A DNA stretch of 64,000 nt, taken from assembly GCF_018638295.1 (NCBI RefSeq), contig NZ_JABTTS010000007.1, positions 85,439-149,438 on the forward strand, read 5' to 3'. The notes under the pieces are model-generated. The model made no database searches, was not told the DNA's origin, and saw nothing but the letters and a program-made list of their open reading frames with translations. Each line of letters starts with the position of its first letter. Within the stretch, counting starts at the first letter, position 1. This DNA comes from Streptomyces sp. CHD11 (lineage in GTDB: Bacteria > Actinomycetota > Actinomycetes > Streptomycetales > Streptomycetaceae). The position numbers and the translations under genes are program-made. This document shows, one piece after another, positions 10,534 to 17,872 of this stretch.

Positions 10534-11136
10534 CTACTGAGCAGGCAGTACGTGCTTGGCGGCGATCTTCCTCGCGGTGTCCGAGTCGGGTCCCGGCTGG
10601 GGTACGAAGACGGCCTCGCGGTAGTAGCGCAGTTCCGCGATGGATTCGCGGATGTCGGCGAGGGCGCGGTGGTTGCCGTTCTTGTCCGGGCTGTTGAAGT
10701 ACGCCCTCGGGTACCAGCGGCGGGCCAGCTCCTTGACGCTGGACACGTCCACGATGCGGTAGTGCAGGTAGTCCTCCAGGGTCGGCATGTCCCGCAGCAG
10801 GAAGCCGCGGTCGGTGCCGACGCTGTTGCCGCAGAGGGGGGCCTTGCCGGGCTCCTTGACGTGTTCCCTCACGTACTCCAGGACGCGCCGCTCGGCGTCC
10901 TCGAGTGTCGTGCCGTCCGCCAGCTCGTCGAGCAGGCCGGACGCGGTGTGCATCTCCCGCACCACCTCCGGCATCGTCTCCAGGGCCCGCTCCGGCGGGC
11001 GGATGACGATGTCCACGCCCTCGCCGAGCACGTTCAGCTCGGAGTCGGTGACGAGGGCGGCCACTTCGATGAGTGCGTCGTCCGACAGCGAGAGGCCGGT
11101 CATCTCGCAGTCGATCCACACCATGCGATCGTTCAT
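10534..11136 (-). CDS. orn: Oligoribonuclease
   Basis: 200 residues, a full-length DEDDh 3'-5' exonuclease. ExoI motif WIDCEMTGL (Asp9, Glu11), the middle Asp in NSVGTDRGFL, and the ExoIII His/Asp in NHRALADIRESI are all present. It degrades 2-5-nt RNA (and pGpG from c-di-GMP turnover in other bacteria). ATG 11136 is preceded by AAGGTGAG at good spacing. A GTG three codons upstream is possible, and alternative starts are reported for ornA of S. griseus. It sits immediately downstream of adpA, a pairing conserved in Streptomyces, where orn (ornA) is needed for normal growth and development. About 290 bp and a strong hairpin separate it from adpA, so it likely has its own promoter. Confidence 0.97.
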   Translation of the reverse strand: MNDRMVWIDCEMTGLSLSDDALIEVAALVTDSELNVLGEGVDIVIRPPERALETMPEVVREMHTASGLLDELADGTTLEDAERRVLEYVREHVKEPGKAPLCGNSVGTDRGFLLRDMPTLEDYLHYRIVDVSSVKELARRWYPRAYFNSPDKNGNHRALADIRESIAELRYYREAVFVPQPGPDSDTARKIAAKHVLPAQ

Positions 11137-11427
11137 ATGTCTCACCTTAAGGCTCGGCTCGCCGCGCGGACCCGGTGGTCATGCCAACGATGTCGGTGTG
11201 AACATCACAGGGCGCTGCGGCCGGGCCGGGCCGGACCGGGCTGTACCGGACCGGACGGGGCCATGTCCCCCTGCGTCGGGCGGGCCGAGGTGACCGCGAC
11301 GGCGTGGAGCGGCCGGGTGCGGGTGCGGGTGCGGGTGCGCGTCCGGCGCCGGGCGCGGCGGCCGGGGCTGTACGCGGCGACGGGCCGGAGACCAGGGGTC
11401 TCCGGCCCGTCGGGTGACGTTGTCACC
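11137..11427. other. adpA-orn intergenic region
   Basis: 291 bp holding the adpA hairpin terminator (11379-11411) and a short tandem of the hexamer GGGTGC, four copies from about 11315 to 11338. The orn promoter must be here, but no clean -10/-35 stands out. Confidence 0.5.
11379..11411 (-). terminator. adpA terminator hairpin
   Basis: Perfect 15-bp inverted repeat GACGGGCCGGAGACC (11379-11393) and complement (11397-11411) with a 3-nt loop, starting 17 bp after the adpA stop codon. Confidence 0.85.
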
Positions 11428-12660
11428 TCACGGCGCGCTGCGCTGCCCGGGGACGCCGTGCGCCGAGGCCGTCAGGGACGGGCCCAGGGCGCTGGCCGCC
11501 GCCGTGCGGCGGGACTGGTGCGGCAGCGGGCTGTCCGGGTGCAGCGTCGGCGGCAGTGAGTGCCCGGCGTGTCCCGGCTGGCCGGACGGGACGGGCCCCT
11601 GGCCGTGCGCGGCGGCCTCGCTGTCCTGGTTCCGGTCGGCCTGGGGACGCCGCGCGCGGTACGCGGCCCGGTAGGCGGCCGGGGACGAACCCAGCTGACG
11701 CCGGAAGTGCCCGCGCAGCGCCACCGGTGAGCGGAAGCCGCAACGCCCGGCCACCTCGTCCACCGAGTAGTCCGACGTCTCCAGCAGTCGCTGCGCCTGG
11801 AGCACCCGCTGGGTGATCAGCCACTGCAGCGGCGCGCTGCCGGTCAGCGAGCGGAAGCGGCGGTCGAACGTACGACGGCTCATGTACGCGCGTGCCGCCA
11901 GCGTCTCCACGTCGAACTGCTCGTGGAGGTGCTCCAGCGCCCAGGCGACGACCTCCGCGAGCGGGTCGGCGCCGATCTCCTCCGGTAAAGACCGGTCGAG
12001 GTAGCGCTCCTGACCGCCACTGCGGCGCGGCGGTACCACCAGGCGGCGGGCGAGCGCGCCGGCCGCCTCGTTGCCGTGGTCCGTGCGCACGATGTGCAGG
12101 CACAGGTCGATGCCGGCCGCGGTGCCCGCCGACGTCAGGACGTCCCCGTCGTCCACGAAGAGCTCCCGTGGGTCGACGTGCACCGACGGATAGCGTTTCG
12201 CCAGCGTCGGCGCGTACATCCAGTGTGTGGTGGCGGGCCGGCTGTCCAGCAGTCCCGCCGCCGCGAGGACGAAGGCGCCGGTGCACAGCCCGACGATGCG
12301 GGCGCCCTCCTCATGGGCCCGGCGCAGCGCGTCGAGCGAATCCTCGGGTGGCGGCGAGGTGATGGACCGCCAGGCCGGCACCACGACGGTGCCCGCCCTG
12401 GATATCGCCTCCAGGCCATGTGGCGCGGTGAGTTCCAGGCCCCCCGTGGTCCGCAGCGGGCCGTCCTCGCCCCCGCACACCAACAGGCGGTAGCGCGGTA
12501 CGCCGGCGTCCTGGCGGTCAATCCCGAACACCGACAGCGGAATGGAACTCTCGAAGATGGGGCCGCCGCTGAACAGCAGCACCGCGACGATCTCCTTGCG
12601 GCGTCGCCCGGAGAGTTTCCGGGCCGCGGCTTCCGGCGCGGCAGTGGAGTCGTGGCTCAT
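11428..12660 (-). CDS. adpA: AdpA (BldH), AraC-family pleiotropic developmental regulator
   Basis: 410 residues. The N-terminal ThiJ/PfpI/DJ-1-like dimerisation domain is at about residues 25-200 (VAVLLFSGGPIFESSIPLSV, IVGLCTGAFVLA) and the C-terminal AraC/XylS DNA-binding domain at about 235-345 (DVETLAARAYMSRRTFDRRF, RCGFRSPVALRGHF). It is the central activator of aerial growth and secondary metabolism in Streptomyces. Codon 225, inside the interdomain segment LDRSLPEE, is TTA (11986-11988). Efficient translation should therefore require the leucyl-tRNA from bldA, as known for adpA orthologues. The C-terminal tail is Pro/Ser/His-rich. A candidate AdpA site lies about 130 bp upstream (12790-12799), consistent with autoregulation. 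Confidence 0.97.
   Translation of the reverse strand: MSHDSTAAPEAAARKLSGRRRKEIVAVLLFSGGPIFESSIPLSVFGIDRQDAGVPRYRLLVCGGEDGPLRTTGGLELTAPHGLEAISRAGTVVVPAWRSITSPPPEDSLDALRRAHEEGARIVGLCTGAFVLAAAGLLDSRPATTHWMYAPTLAKRYPSVHVDPRELFVDDGDVLTSAGTAAGIDLCLHIVRTDHGNEAAGALARRLVVPPRRSGGQERYLDRSLPEEIGADPLAEVVAWALEHLHEQFDVETLAARAYMSRRTFDRRFRSLTGSAPLQWLITQRVLQAQRLLETSDYSVDEVAGRCGFRSPVALRGHFRRQLGSSPAAYRAAYRARRPQADRNQDSEAAAHGQGPVPSGQPGHAGHSLPPTLHPDSPLPHQSRRTAAASALGPSLTASAHGVPGQRSAP
11986..11988 (-). promoter_or_regulatory. TTA codon (bldA control point) in adpA
   Basis: Read on the gene strand, TCT TTA CCG GAG encodes S-L-P-E at residues 224-227. TTA is the rarest codon in Streptomyces and is decoded only by the developmentally controlled bldA tRNA. 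Confidence 0.95.
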
Positions 12661-13037
12661 ACTGCTAAGCCCCCCTCGGTGGTCGCGGCTCCTCGGTTGT
12701 GTCGCTCCTGCACGTTTCCCCTCGGTCCTGCACGAGTCCCCCGCCGTACGACGTCAAGATCGAATCTACTGTGTCCGGTTGTGCTCGGGTGGCGAGTTCG
12801 TCACTCGGCACATTGTCGACTTGGCAACTTGGCGTAAAGCATTCGATCACGAAGCGTTGCACTCGCGGGGCGTGCAGGGAAGTGCGCCTCGTCGCGGTGG
12901 CCAATCCCCGTAGGGTGCGCGGGGCTTGTGGGACCCTTTCCGTGCAGGTCGAACGGGGGTTGGGGGGTGGTCGCGCCAGGGGATGCGCACCGGCCGGAAG
13001 TTGGCTGAAAAGATACGGGCGCGAGCACGGAAACCGG
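12661..13037. other. adpA upstream region
   Basis: 377 bp without a credible gene. It holds the adpA leader and promoter. One full match to the AdpA consensus TGGCSNGWWY is at 12790-12799. Unlike most of the window it has AT-richer patches around 12,750-12,850, as expected for a complex promoter. Confidence 0.6.
12790..12799 (+). promoter_or_regulatory. Candidate AdpA-binding site (autoregulation)
   Basis: TGGCGAGTTC matches all ten positions of the published AdpA consensus TGGCSNGWWY, 130 bp upstream of the adpA ATG. AdpA orthologues bind their own promoter. A single short match is only suggestive. Confidence 0.45.
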
Positions 13038-13368
13038 TCAGTCGACCGGTGTGTCCCCGCCATGGTGTGACGGGCCCGCCCGGGTCCCGGTTCCGCTCGG
13101 TCCAGGCGCGCCCCGCCGGCGCACCGGCTCCCCGGACGGCGGCCGGGCGGCGGCCTGCTGGGAGCGTCGCATCAACAGCAGGCAGGCGCCCGTGACGGCC
13201 GCCGGGCCGGCAGCCGCGCCGAGGGCCCCCGAGGGGGGAGCCGCACCACAGCAGGACCACCGGCACCAGCAGACAGCCGAACGCCGCCCAGCGGACGACC
13301 TCGCCCGCCGGGTCCCCGGAGGGCGGCGCCGCACACTTCCGCTCGGGGGCGGGGCCCGGTCCGGACAT
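13038..13368 (-). pseudogene. Small membrane protein, probably frameshifted
   Basis: ATG 13368 opens a frame reading MSGPGPAPERKCAAPP and a clear membrane helix (WAAFGCLLVPVVLLWCGSPL). From about 13225 the sensible continuation (ALGAAAGPAAVTGACLLLMR, then a basic tail ending in DTPVD and TGA at 13038) lies in another frame. Removing one base from the C5 run at 13226-13230 would join them into a two-helix protein of about 109 residues. I recall a similar small membrane protein beside adpA in other streptomycetes. Alternatively this is a sequencing error, or two unrelated frames. Function is unknown. Confidence 0.5.
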
Positions 13369-13722
13369 GGGATGCTCCCTGTGGTGCGGTTAACGGGGTT
13401 CAACGCACGGCCCGCTCGTCGGTCACTGCGTATCCGGCGGAACGGCCTGGAACGGGGCCGTTCCCGTCGCCGAGTGTCGCCGGTGCCGCCGAGCGAAGCC
13501 CGCGTGGACCGCGCGCGAACCATCTGTACAGGGCAGCAACCATTGCGTGACGGGCGGCCCCTCGGGCATGCTCCGGGGAACCCGTCCGCCGGTGTGCGCG
13601 GGTCTGGGCTGAGGAGGCGTGGCGCCGTACCCTTGGGGGTATGGGGTTGGGAAGACCATTCCCGGACACAGCTCCGCCGCACACTGTCGTCCCCAAAGAA
13701 GGATCACACCCCCGAGACAGCC
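13369..13722. other. Region upstream of the stress protein gene
   Basis: 354 bp between the divergent frameshifted membrane protein and the universal stress gene. I see no credible gene or strong palindrome. Promoters for both neighbours presumably lie here. Confidence 0.5.
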
Positions 13723-14250
13723 ATGGCCGGTCACGAATTCTTCGAACCAGCGGACCGCAAGCGGCCGGTCGCCGATCCGACGGCGGCCGAACCCCTGGCG
13801 GCGGAGGAGCCACGCCACCCCTGCGACCCCGCCTTCCGGCACGGAGTGGTCGTCGGCTTCGACGGTTCCACCTCCAGTGAACGGGCCCTCGCGTACGCGA
13901 TCGGCATGGCGCGGCGGCTCGGCTCCGGCCTGATCATCGTCCATGTCGCCAACCGGCTGCCCACGACGGTCTGGGCGGGGTGCGAACCCCCCGTCTTCGT
14001 GGACGTCCCGGACCACCGCACGGAGGTGCTCGGACTCGAGCTGGCCTGTGCGGACTATCTGGCCGAGGTGCCGTGGATCCTGGTCGAGCGTGGCGGGGAC
14101 ATCTGCCATGAACTCGAAGAGGTGGGACGGGAGTACTCCGCCGACGCGATCGTCGTGGGCTCCACCCACGGTCTCGTGGGGCGGCTGTTCGGGTCGGTTG
14201 CGGGGAGGCTGGCGAAGCGGGCGCAGCGGCCGGTGGTCGTCATCCCGTAG
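13723..14250 (+). CDS. Universal stress protein (UspA family)
   Basis: 175 residues, a single Usp domain. The N-terminal strand GVVVGFDGSTSSERALAYAI and the C-terminal nucleotide-binding signature GSTHGLVGRLFGSVAGRLAK followed by PVVVIP (Gly-x2-Gly-x9-Gly-Ser pattern) indicate an ATP-binding type of UspA. There is an N-terminal extension of about 40 charged residues. ATG 13723 is the first start that gives a normal Usp. The open frame upstream is shadow sequence. Such proteins accumulate in stress or low oxygen in actinobacteria, but no regulatory site was recognised here. Confidence 0.93.
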   Translation: MAGHEFFEPADRKRPVADPTAAEPLAAEEPRHPCDPAFRHGVVVGFDGSTSSERALAYAIGMARRLGSGLIIVHVANRLPTTVWAGCEPPVFVDVPDHRTEVLGLELACADYLAEVPWILVERGGDICHELEEVGREYSADAIVVGSTHGLVGRLFGSVAGRLAKRAQRPVVVIP

Positions 14251-14304
14251 GTCGTCCACGGGGCCCGCGTGTGTCACGTGAGGGCGGTGGCCGTGGTCCG
14301 GTCC

Positions 14305-14481
14305 GTGCGGGTGGGTGGGGGTTGGTCGCGCAGTTCCCCGCGTCCCTGGGGGGTTGGGCCGGCCGTGTCGGTCAGGGGGTGGGGTGTCGGCCAGGTCGGG
14401 CGGTATGTGGAGGCCCATGCCCGGGGTCCGGCTTGTGCGGGTGGGTGGGGGCTGGGCGCGCGGTTCTCCGCGCCTCTGGGG
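14305..14481. repeat. Two copies of a dispersed intergenic repeat, 130 bp apart
   Basis: Copies of 47 bp at 14305-14351 and 14435-14481 share GTGCGGGTGGGTGGGGG, then an imperfect CGCGCAGTTCCCCGCG and CTGGGG. They are the reverse complement of the units at 56.3 and 57.3 kb, so this is one dispersed family. Confidence 0.8.
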
Positions 14482-14495
14482 TCGGGTGGGCGGGG

Positions 14496-14527
14496 GCTGC
14501 GCTGCTCCCGGGGTGGGGCAGCGCAGC
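14496..14527 (-). terminator. glmS terminator hairpin
   Basis: Perfect 10-bp inverted repeat GCTGCGCTGC (14496-14505) and complement (14518-14527), starting 24 bp beyond the glmS stop. Confidence 0.7.
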
Positions 14528-14551
14528 GGGACGCCGGTATTTTGAGGTGGT

Positions 14552-16369
14552 TTACTCGACTGTGACCGACTTGGCGAGGTTGCGGGGCTTGTCGATGTCG
14601 CGGCCGAGGGCCAACGCCGTGTGATAGGCGAGGAGTTGGAGGGGGATGCCCATCAGGATGGGGTCGAGTTCGTCCTCGTTCTTGGGGACGAGGAGGGTGT
14701 GGTCGGCCTTCTCCTGGTGCTGGTGGGCGACCGCGAGGATCTGGCCGCTGCGGGCCTTGATCTCCTCCATCGCCGCGCGGTTCTTCTCCAGCAGGTCGTC
14801 GTCCGGGACGATCGCGACCGTGGGCAGGGCCGGCTCGATCAGGGCCAGCGGGCCGTGCTTGAGCTCGGAGGCCGGGTAGGCCTCGGCGTGGATGTAGGAG
14901 ACCTCCTTGAGCTTCAGGGAGGCCTCACGGGCCACCGGGTAGCCCCGGACACGGCCGATGAAGAGCATGGAGCGGGCCTCGGCGTACTCCAGGGCCAGCT
15001 TCTTGATCTCCTCCTCCTGCTCCATGATCTCGGCGATCTGGCCCGGGAGGCGGCGCAGCCCCTCGATGATGCGCTTGCCGTCGCGCACCGACAGGTCACG
15101 GGTGCGGCCCAGGTGGAGGGCGAGCAGCGCGAAGGCGACCGTGGTGTTGGTGAAGCACTTGGTGGACACCACGCACACCTCGGGGCCGGCGTGCACGTAG
15201 ACGCCGCCGTCCGCCTCGCGGGCGATCGCGGAGCCGACGACGTTGACCACGCCCAGCACCCGCGCGCCCTTGCGCTTGAGTTCCTGCACCGCGGCGAGCA
15301 CGTCGTACGTCTCACCGGACTGGGAGACCGCGATGTACAGGGTGTCGGGGTCCACGACCGCGTTGCGGTAGCGGAACTCGGAGGCCGGCTCGGCGTCGGC
15401 GGGGATGCGGGCCAGCTCCTCGATCATCTGCGCGCCGATCATGCCGGCGTGGTACGAGGTGCCGCAGCCGAGGATCTTCACGCGGCGGATCAGGCGCGCC
15501 TCGCGGGCGTCCAGGTTGAGGCCGCCGAGGTGCACGGTGGAGAAGCGGTCGTCGATCCGGCCGCGCAGCACGCGGTCCACGGCCTCCGCCTGCTCGTGGA
15601 TCTCCTTGTGCATGTAGGTGTCGTGGCCGCCCATGTCGTACGAGGCCGCCTCCCACTCCACGGTGGTCGGCTCGGCGGTCGTGCGGGTGCCCTCGGTGGT
15701 GTAGGTGCGGAAGTCGTCGGCCTTGAGGGTGGCCATCTCGCCGTCGTCGAGGGTGACTATCTGCCGGGTGTGGGCGACCAGCGCGGCGATGTCGGAGGCG
15801 ACGAACATCTCCTTCTCACCGATGCCGAGGACGACCGGGGAGCCGTTGCGGGCGACGACGATGCGGTCGGGGAAGTCGGCGTGCAGGACGGCGATGCCGT
15901 AGGTGCCCTCGATGAGGCGCACGGTCTCGCGGACCTTGTCCTCCAGCTTCTCCGCCTGCGAGCGGCCGATGAGGTGGGTGAGGACCTCGGTGTCCGTCTC
16001 GGAGAGGAACTCGACGCCGTCCGCCTCCAGCTTGCGGCGCAGATCGGAGGCGTTGTCGATGATGCCGTTGTGGACGACGGCGACCTTGCCCCCGGCGTCC
16101 AGGTGCGGGTGGGCGTTCACGTCGGAGGGGGCGCCGTGGGTGGCCCAGCGGGTGTGGGCGATGCCGGTGGTGCCCTTGAAGCGCGCCGGGACCTTGGCCT
16201 CGAGGTCGCGCACCCGGCCCTTGGCCTTGACCATCTTCAGGCCGGCCGTCTTCGGGGACGTCACGGCGATGCCCGCCGAGTCGTAGCCGCGGTACTCCAG
16301 GCGCTGCAGGCCCTCGAGCAGCAGCGGAGCGACCTCACGCCTGCCGATGTATCCGACGATTCCGCACAT
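14552..16369 (-). CDS. glmS: Glutamine--fructose-6-phosphate aminotransferase (isomerizing)
   Basis: 605 residues, standard GlmS length. The N-terminal Ntn glutaminase domain begins at the catalytic Cys after the initiator Met (MCGIVGYIGRREVAP). Two SIS sugar-isomerase domains follow (ILGCGTSYHAGMIG near residue 300, SMLFIGRVRGYPVA near 460), and the C-terminus ends NLAKSVTVE as in the family. It makes glucosamine-6-phosphate for peptidoglycan and other amino sugars. It lies beside adpA as in other streptomycetes, where this locus is, as I recall, one of two glmS copies. The next gene upstream on the same strand (16380-16637) is nearly contiguous and may be co-transcribed. Confidence 0.97.
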   Translation of the reverse strand: MCGIVGYIGRREVAPLLLEGLQRLEYRGYDSAGIAVTSPKTAGLKMVKAKGRVRDLEAKVPARFKGTTGIAHTRWATHGAPSDVNAHPHLDAGGKVAVVHNGIIDNASDLRRKLEADGVEFLSETDTEVLTHLIGRSQAEKLEDKVRETVRLIEGTYGIAVLHADFPDRIVVARNGSPVVLGIGEKEMFVASDIAALVAHTRQIVTLDDGEMATLKADDFRTYTTEGTRTTAEPTTVEWEAASYDMGGHDTYMHKEIHEQAEAVDRVLRGRIDDRFSTVHLGGLNLDAREARLIRRVKILGCGTSYHAGMIGAQMIEELARIPADAEPASEFRYRNAVVDPDTLYIAVSQSGETYDVLAAVQELKRKGARVLGVVNVVGSAIAREADGGVYVHAGPEVCVVSTKCFTNTTVAFALLALHLGRTRDLSVRDGKRIIEGLRRLPGQIAEIMEQEEEIKKLALEYAEARSMLFIGRVRGYPVAREASLKLKEVSYIHAEAYPASELKHGPLALIEPALPTVAIVPDDDLLEKNRAAMEEIKARSGQILAVAHQHQEKADHTLLVPKNEDELDPILMGIPLQLLAYHTALALGRDIDKPRNLAKSVTVE

Positions 16370-16379
16370 ACGTAAGTTC

Positions 16380-16637
16380 CTAGCCGTAGACGATGCGGCG
16401 CAGCTGCCGGAGCGAGAGCTCGGGCGGTGCCACCGCTCGGTATCTGAGGTCCGCCTCGATCCGTTCGAAGATCGTCGCGTTCACCAGGCCCTGGGCCTGG
16501 AGCTCGCGGTGGCGGCGACGGACGTACTCCTCGGTCGTCTCGTCGAAGTAGGCGAGCACGTCCTGGACCACCCGCAGCGCCTCGCCCCGGCTGAGGGGCG
16601 TGGACCGCGTCAGGTGATCAACAAGTTCGTCGTGCAC
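16380..16637 (-). CDS. Small conserved protein of unknown function
   Basis: 85 residues from a GTG at 16637. It is charged and helical, without membrane segments (DELVDHLTRSTPLSRGEALR, then ETTEEYVRRRHRELQAQG, ending RQLRRIVYG). The clean codon bias and the 10-bp gap to glmS indicate a real gene co-transcribed with glmS. I recall similar proteins next to glmS in other Streptomyces but no named domain. Confidence 0.75.
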   Translation of the reverse strand: MHDELVDHLTRSTPLSRGEALRVVQDVLAYFDETTEEYVRRRHRELQAQGLVNATIFERIEADLRYRAVAPPELSLRQLRRIVYG

Positions 16638-16712
16638 CCGATGATCCTGAGGTACCGGCGGCCGAATCGCAAGAATCGTGCCCGATATCGGGCAGGCCCT
16701 GGCGGGTGGGTG

Positions 16713-17594
16713 CTACATGCGCTTGAGGATCGCCTGTTTGGCGAGGGTGAACTCCTCGTCGGTGAGCACCCCGGAGTGGTGCAGCTCGCCCAGCTCCCGC
16801 AGTCTGCGCAACAGGGCGTCGTGGTCGTCCTCGGAGGAGGGGAGGGCCGGCTGCCGCCCGGCCCCGGATTCCTGCGGGCGCTCGTCGGCGGGTGCGGCGG
16901 GATGCGGCAGGCGGGCCTGGACGGCGGCGGCGACCAGAGCCATCAGCGGGTCCTTCTTGAAGCCCCACAGCTCCACCGAGTTGGGGTCGTACTTGGCGGG
17001 CGCGTCGGTGGGGGCGTTGCGCACGCTGAAGCGGAGGTGGCCGTTCTCCCATCCGGACGCGGGCTGCCACTGCACGCCGGTCAGATCCGTCAGCGCGAGC
17101 GTGCGGGTGCCGGCGGCGGCCTTCGCGTCCTCCGTCTTCCAGTTCCACTCCAGCCGGACGCGCTCGCCGTCGAAGCTCACCGTGCCGTCCCCGGCGGAGG
17201 CGGACAGCGGCACGGACGGGCCGGGCAGCAGGTACGCGCCGACCGGGTCGGAGGGGACCTGCTCCAGCAGCAGGGCGGTGCGCACCTCCTCCGTGAAGTA
17301 CTCGGCGACCCCCGAGCGGTCGGATTCGACGATCAGCCGGTAGGGGTCGTGCGGCTCGGTGAGCCGGCCGCCGGCCGCCTGCAGCAGCGGGTCGGCACCC
17401 TCGCGCAGCCGCAGCCTGAGCCGCCCCGCCTTCTTGCCCTGCTCGAACGATATTCCCGCCAACGCCCCGAGGGGCAGCACCAGTTCACCCAAAGTCTCGC
17501 GCAGCAGGCCGACATTCTTGTCCCGGCCGGGAGTCAGCCGCAGGGCTTCCCCGTCGAAGGTCCACGTACCGTCCTTCTGGATGATTTCCGCCAT
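16713..17594 (-). CDS. DUF4429 protein with C-terminal SHOCT domain
   Basis: 293 residues. Two tandem copies of a beta-rich unit are visible, each beginning with a phrase like GTWTFDGEALRLTPG (residue about 9) and GTVSFDGERVRLEWNW (about 135), which fits DUF4429. After a Pro-rich linker the last 35 residues (LRRLRELGELHHSGVLTDEE, FTLAKQAILKRM) form a SHOCT (short C-terminal) domain, known for oligomerisation or membrane-associated roles. No signal peptide. It is followed on the same strand by the small protein at 16380-16637 after a 75-bp gap. Function is not known for the family. Confidence 0.9.
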   Translation of the reverse strand: MAEIIQKDGTWTFDGEALRLTPGRDKNVGLLRETLGELVLPLGALAGISFEQGKKAGRLRLRLREGADPLLQAAGGRLTEPHDPYRLIVESDRSGVAEYFTEEVRTALLLEQVPSDPVGAYLLPGPSVPLSASAGDGTVSFDGERVRLEWNWKTEDAKAAAGTRTLALTDLTGVQWQPASGWENGHLRFSVRNAPTDAPAKYDPNSVELWGFKKDPLMALVAAAVQARLPHPAAPADERPQESGAGRQPALPSSEDDHDALLRRLRELGELHHSGVLTDEEFTLAKQAILKRM

Positions 17595-17829
17595 GGGGGG
17601 ATTGTTTCATCGCCACCGCGGAAGGGCGGTCTATACCACTTCGGCGAGGTGTCAGCGGTGTCCCAGCACATCGACGGCGAACGGCCGTCGGTGGCTCCGG
17701 AAGAGAGCGGACGGGTCCGACACCCACAGGAGTACTACGCGCGCGCATGCCGACGCCCGCGCCTTCCGCACGGGCCGCGAAGCCCACCCTCCGGGGCCGT
17801 CGGGGAAGGCGGCCCGCCCGTGCCGGCGG

Positions 17830-17857
17830 GCGCCCCGGAGGACCGTCTCCGGGGCGC
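17830..17857 (-). terminator. des operon terminator hairpin
   Basis: Perfect 11-bp inverted repeat GCGCCCCGGAG (17830-17840) and complement (17847-17857) with a 6-nt loop, 16 bp beyond the desD stop codon. Confidence 0.85.
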
Positions 17858-17872
17858 TCGCCTGTTCGCGGG

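Larger units (their letters stand above)
14251..14551. other. Repeat-bearing convergent intergenic region
   Basis: 301 bp between the convergent stress protein and glmS genes. It contains two copies of a dispersed repeat (14305-14351 and 14435-14481) and the glmS terminator hairpin. No gene. Confidence 0.7.

Noticed and set aside
11315..11338. Hexamer GGGTGC tandem as a regulatory array
   Set aside because: Only about four short copies in a GC-rich terminator region. It is most simply low-complexity drift and has no neighbouring palindrome.
12847..13037. Continuation of the 13368 frame to 12847 as a 173-residue protein
   Set aside because: After about residue 48 the sequence loses membrane-protein character and becomes Arg/Pro-rich. 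The sensible continuation is in another frame and ends at 13038.
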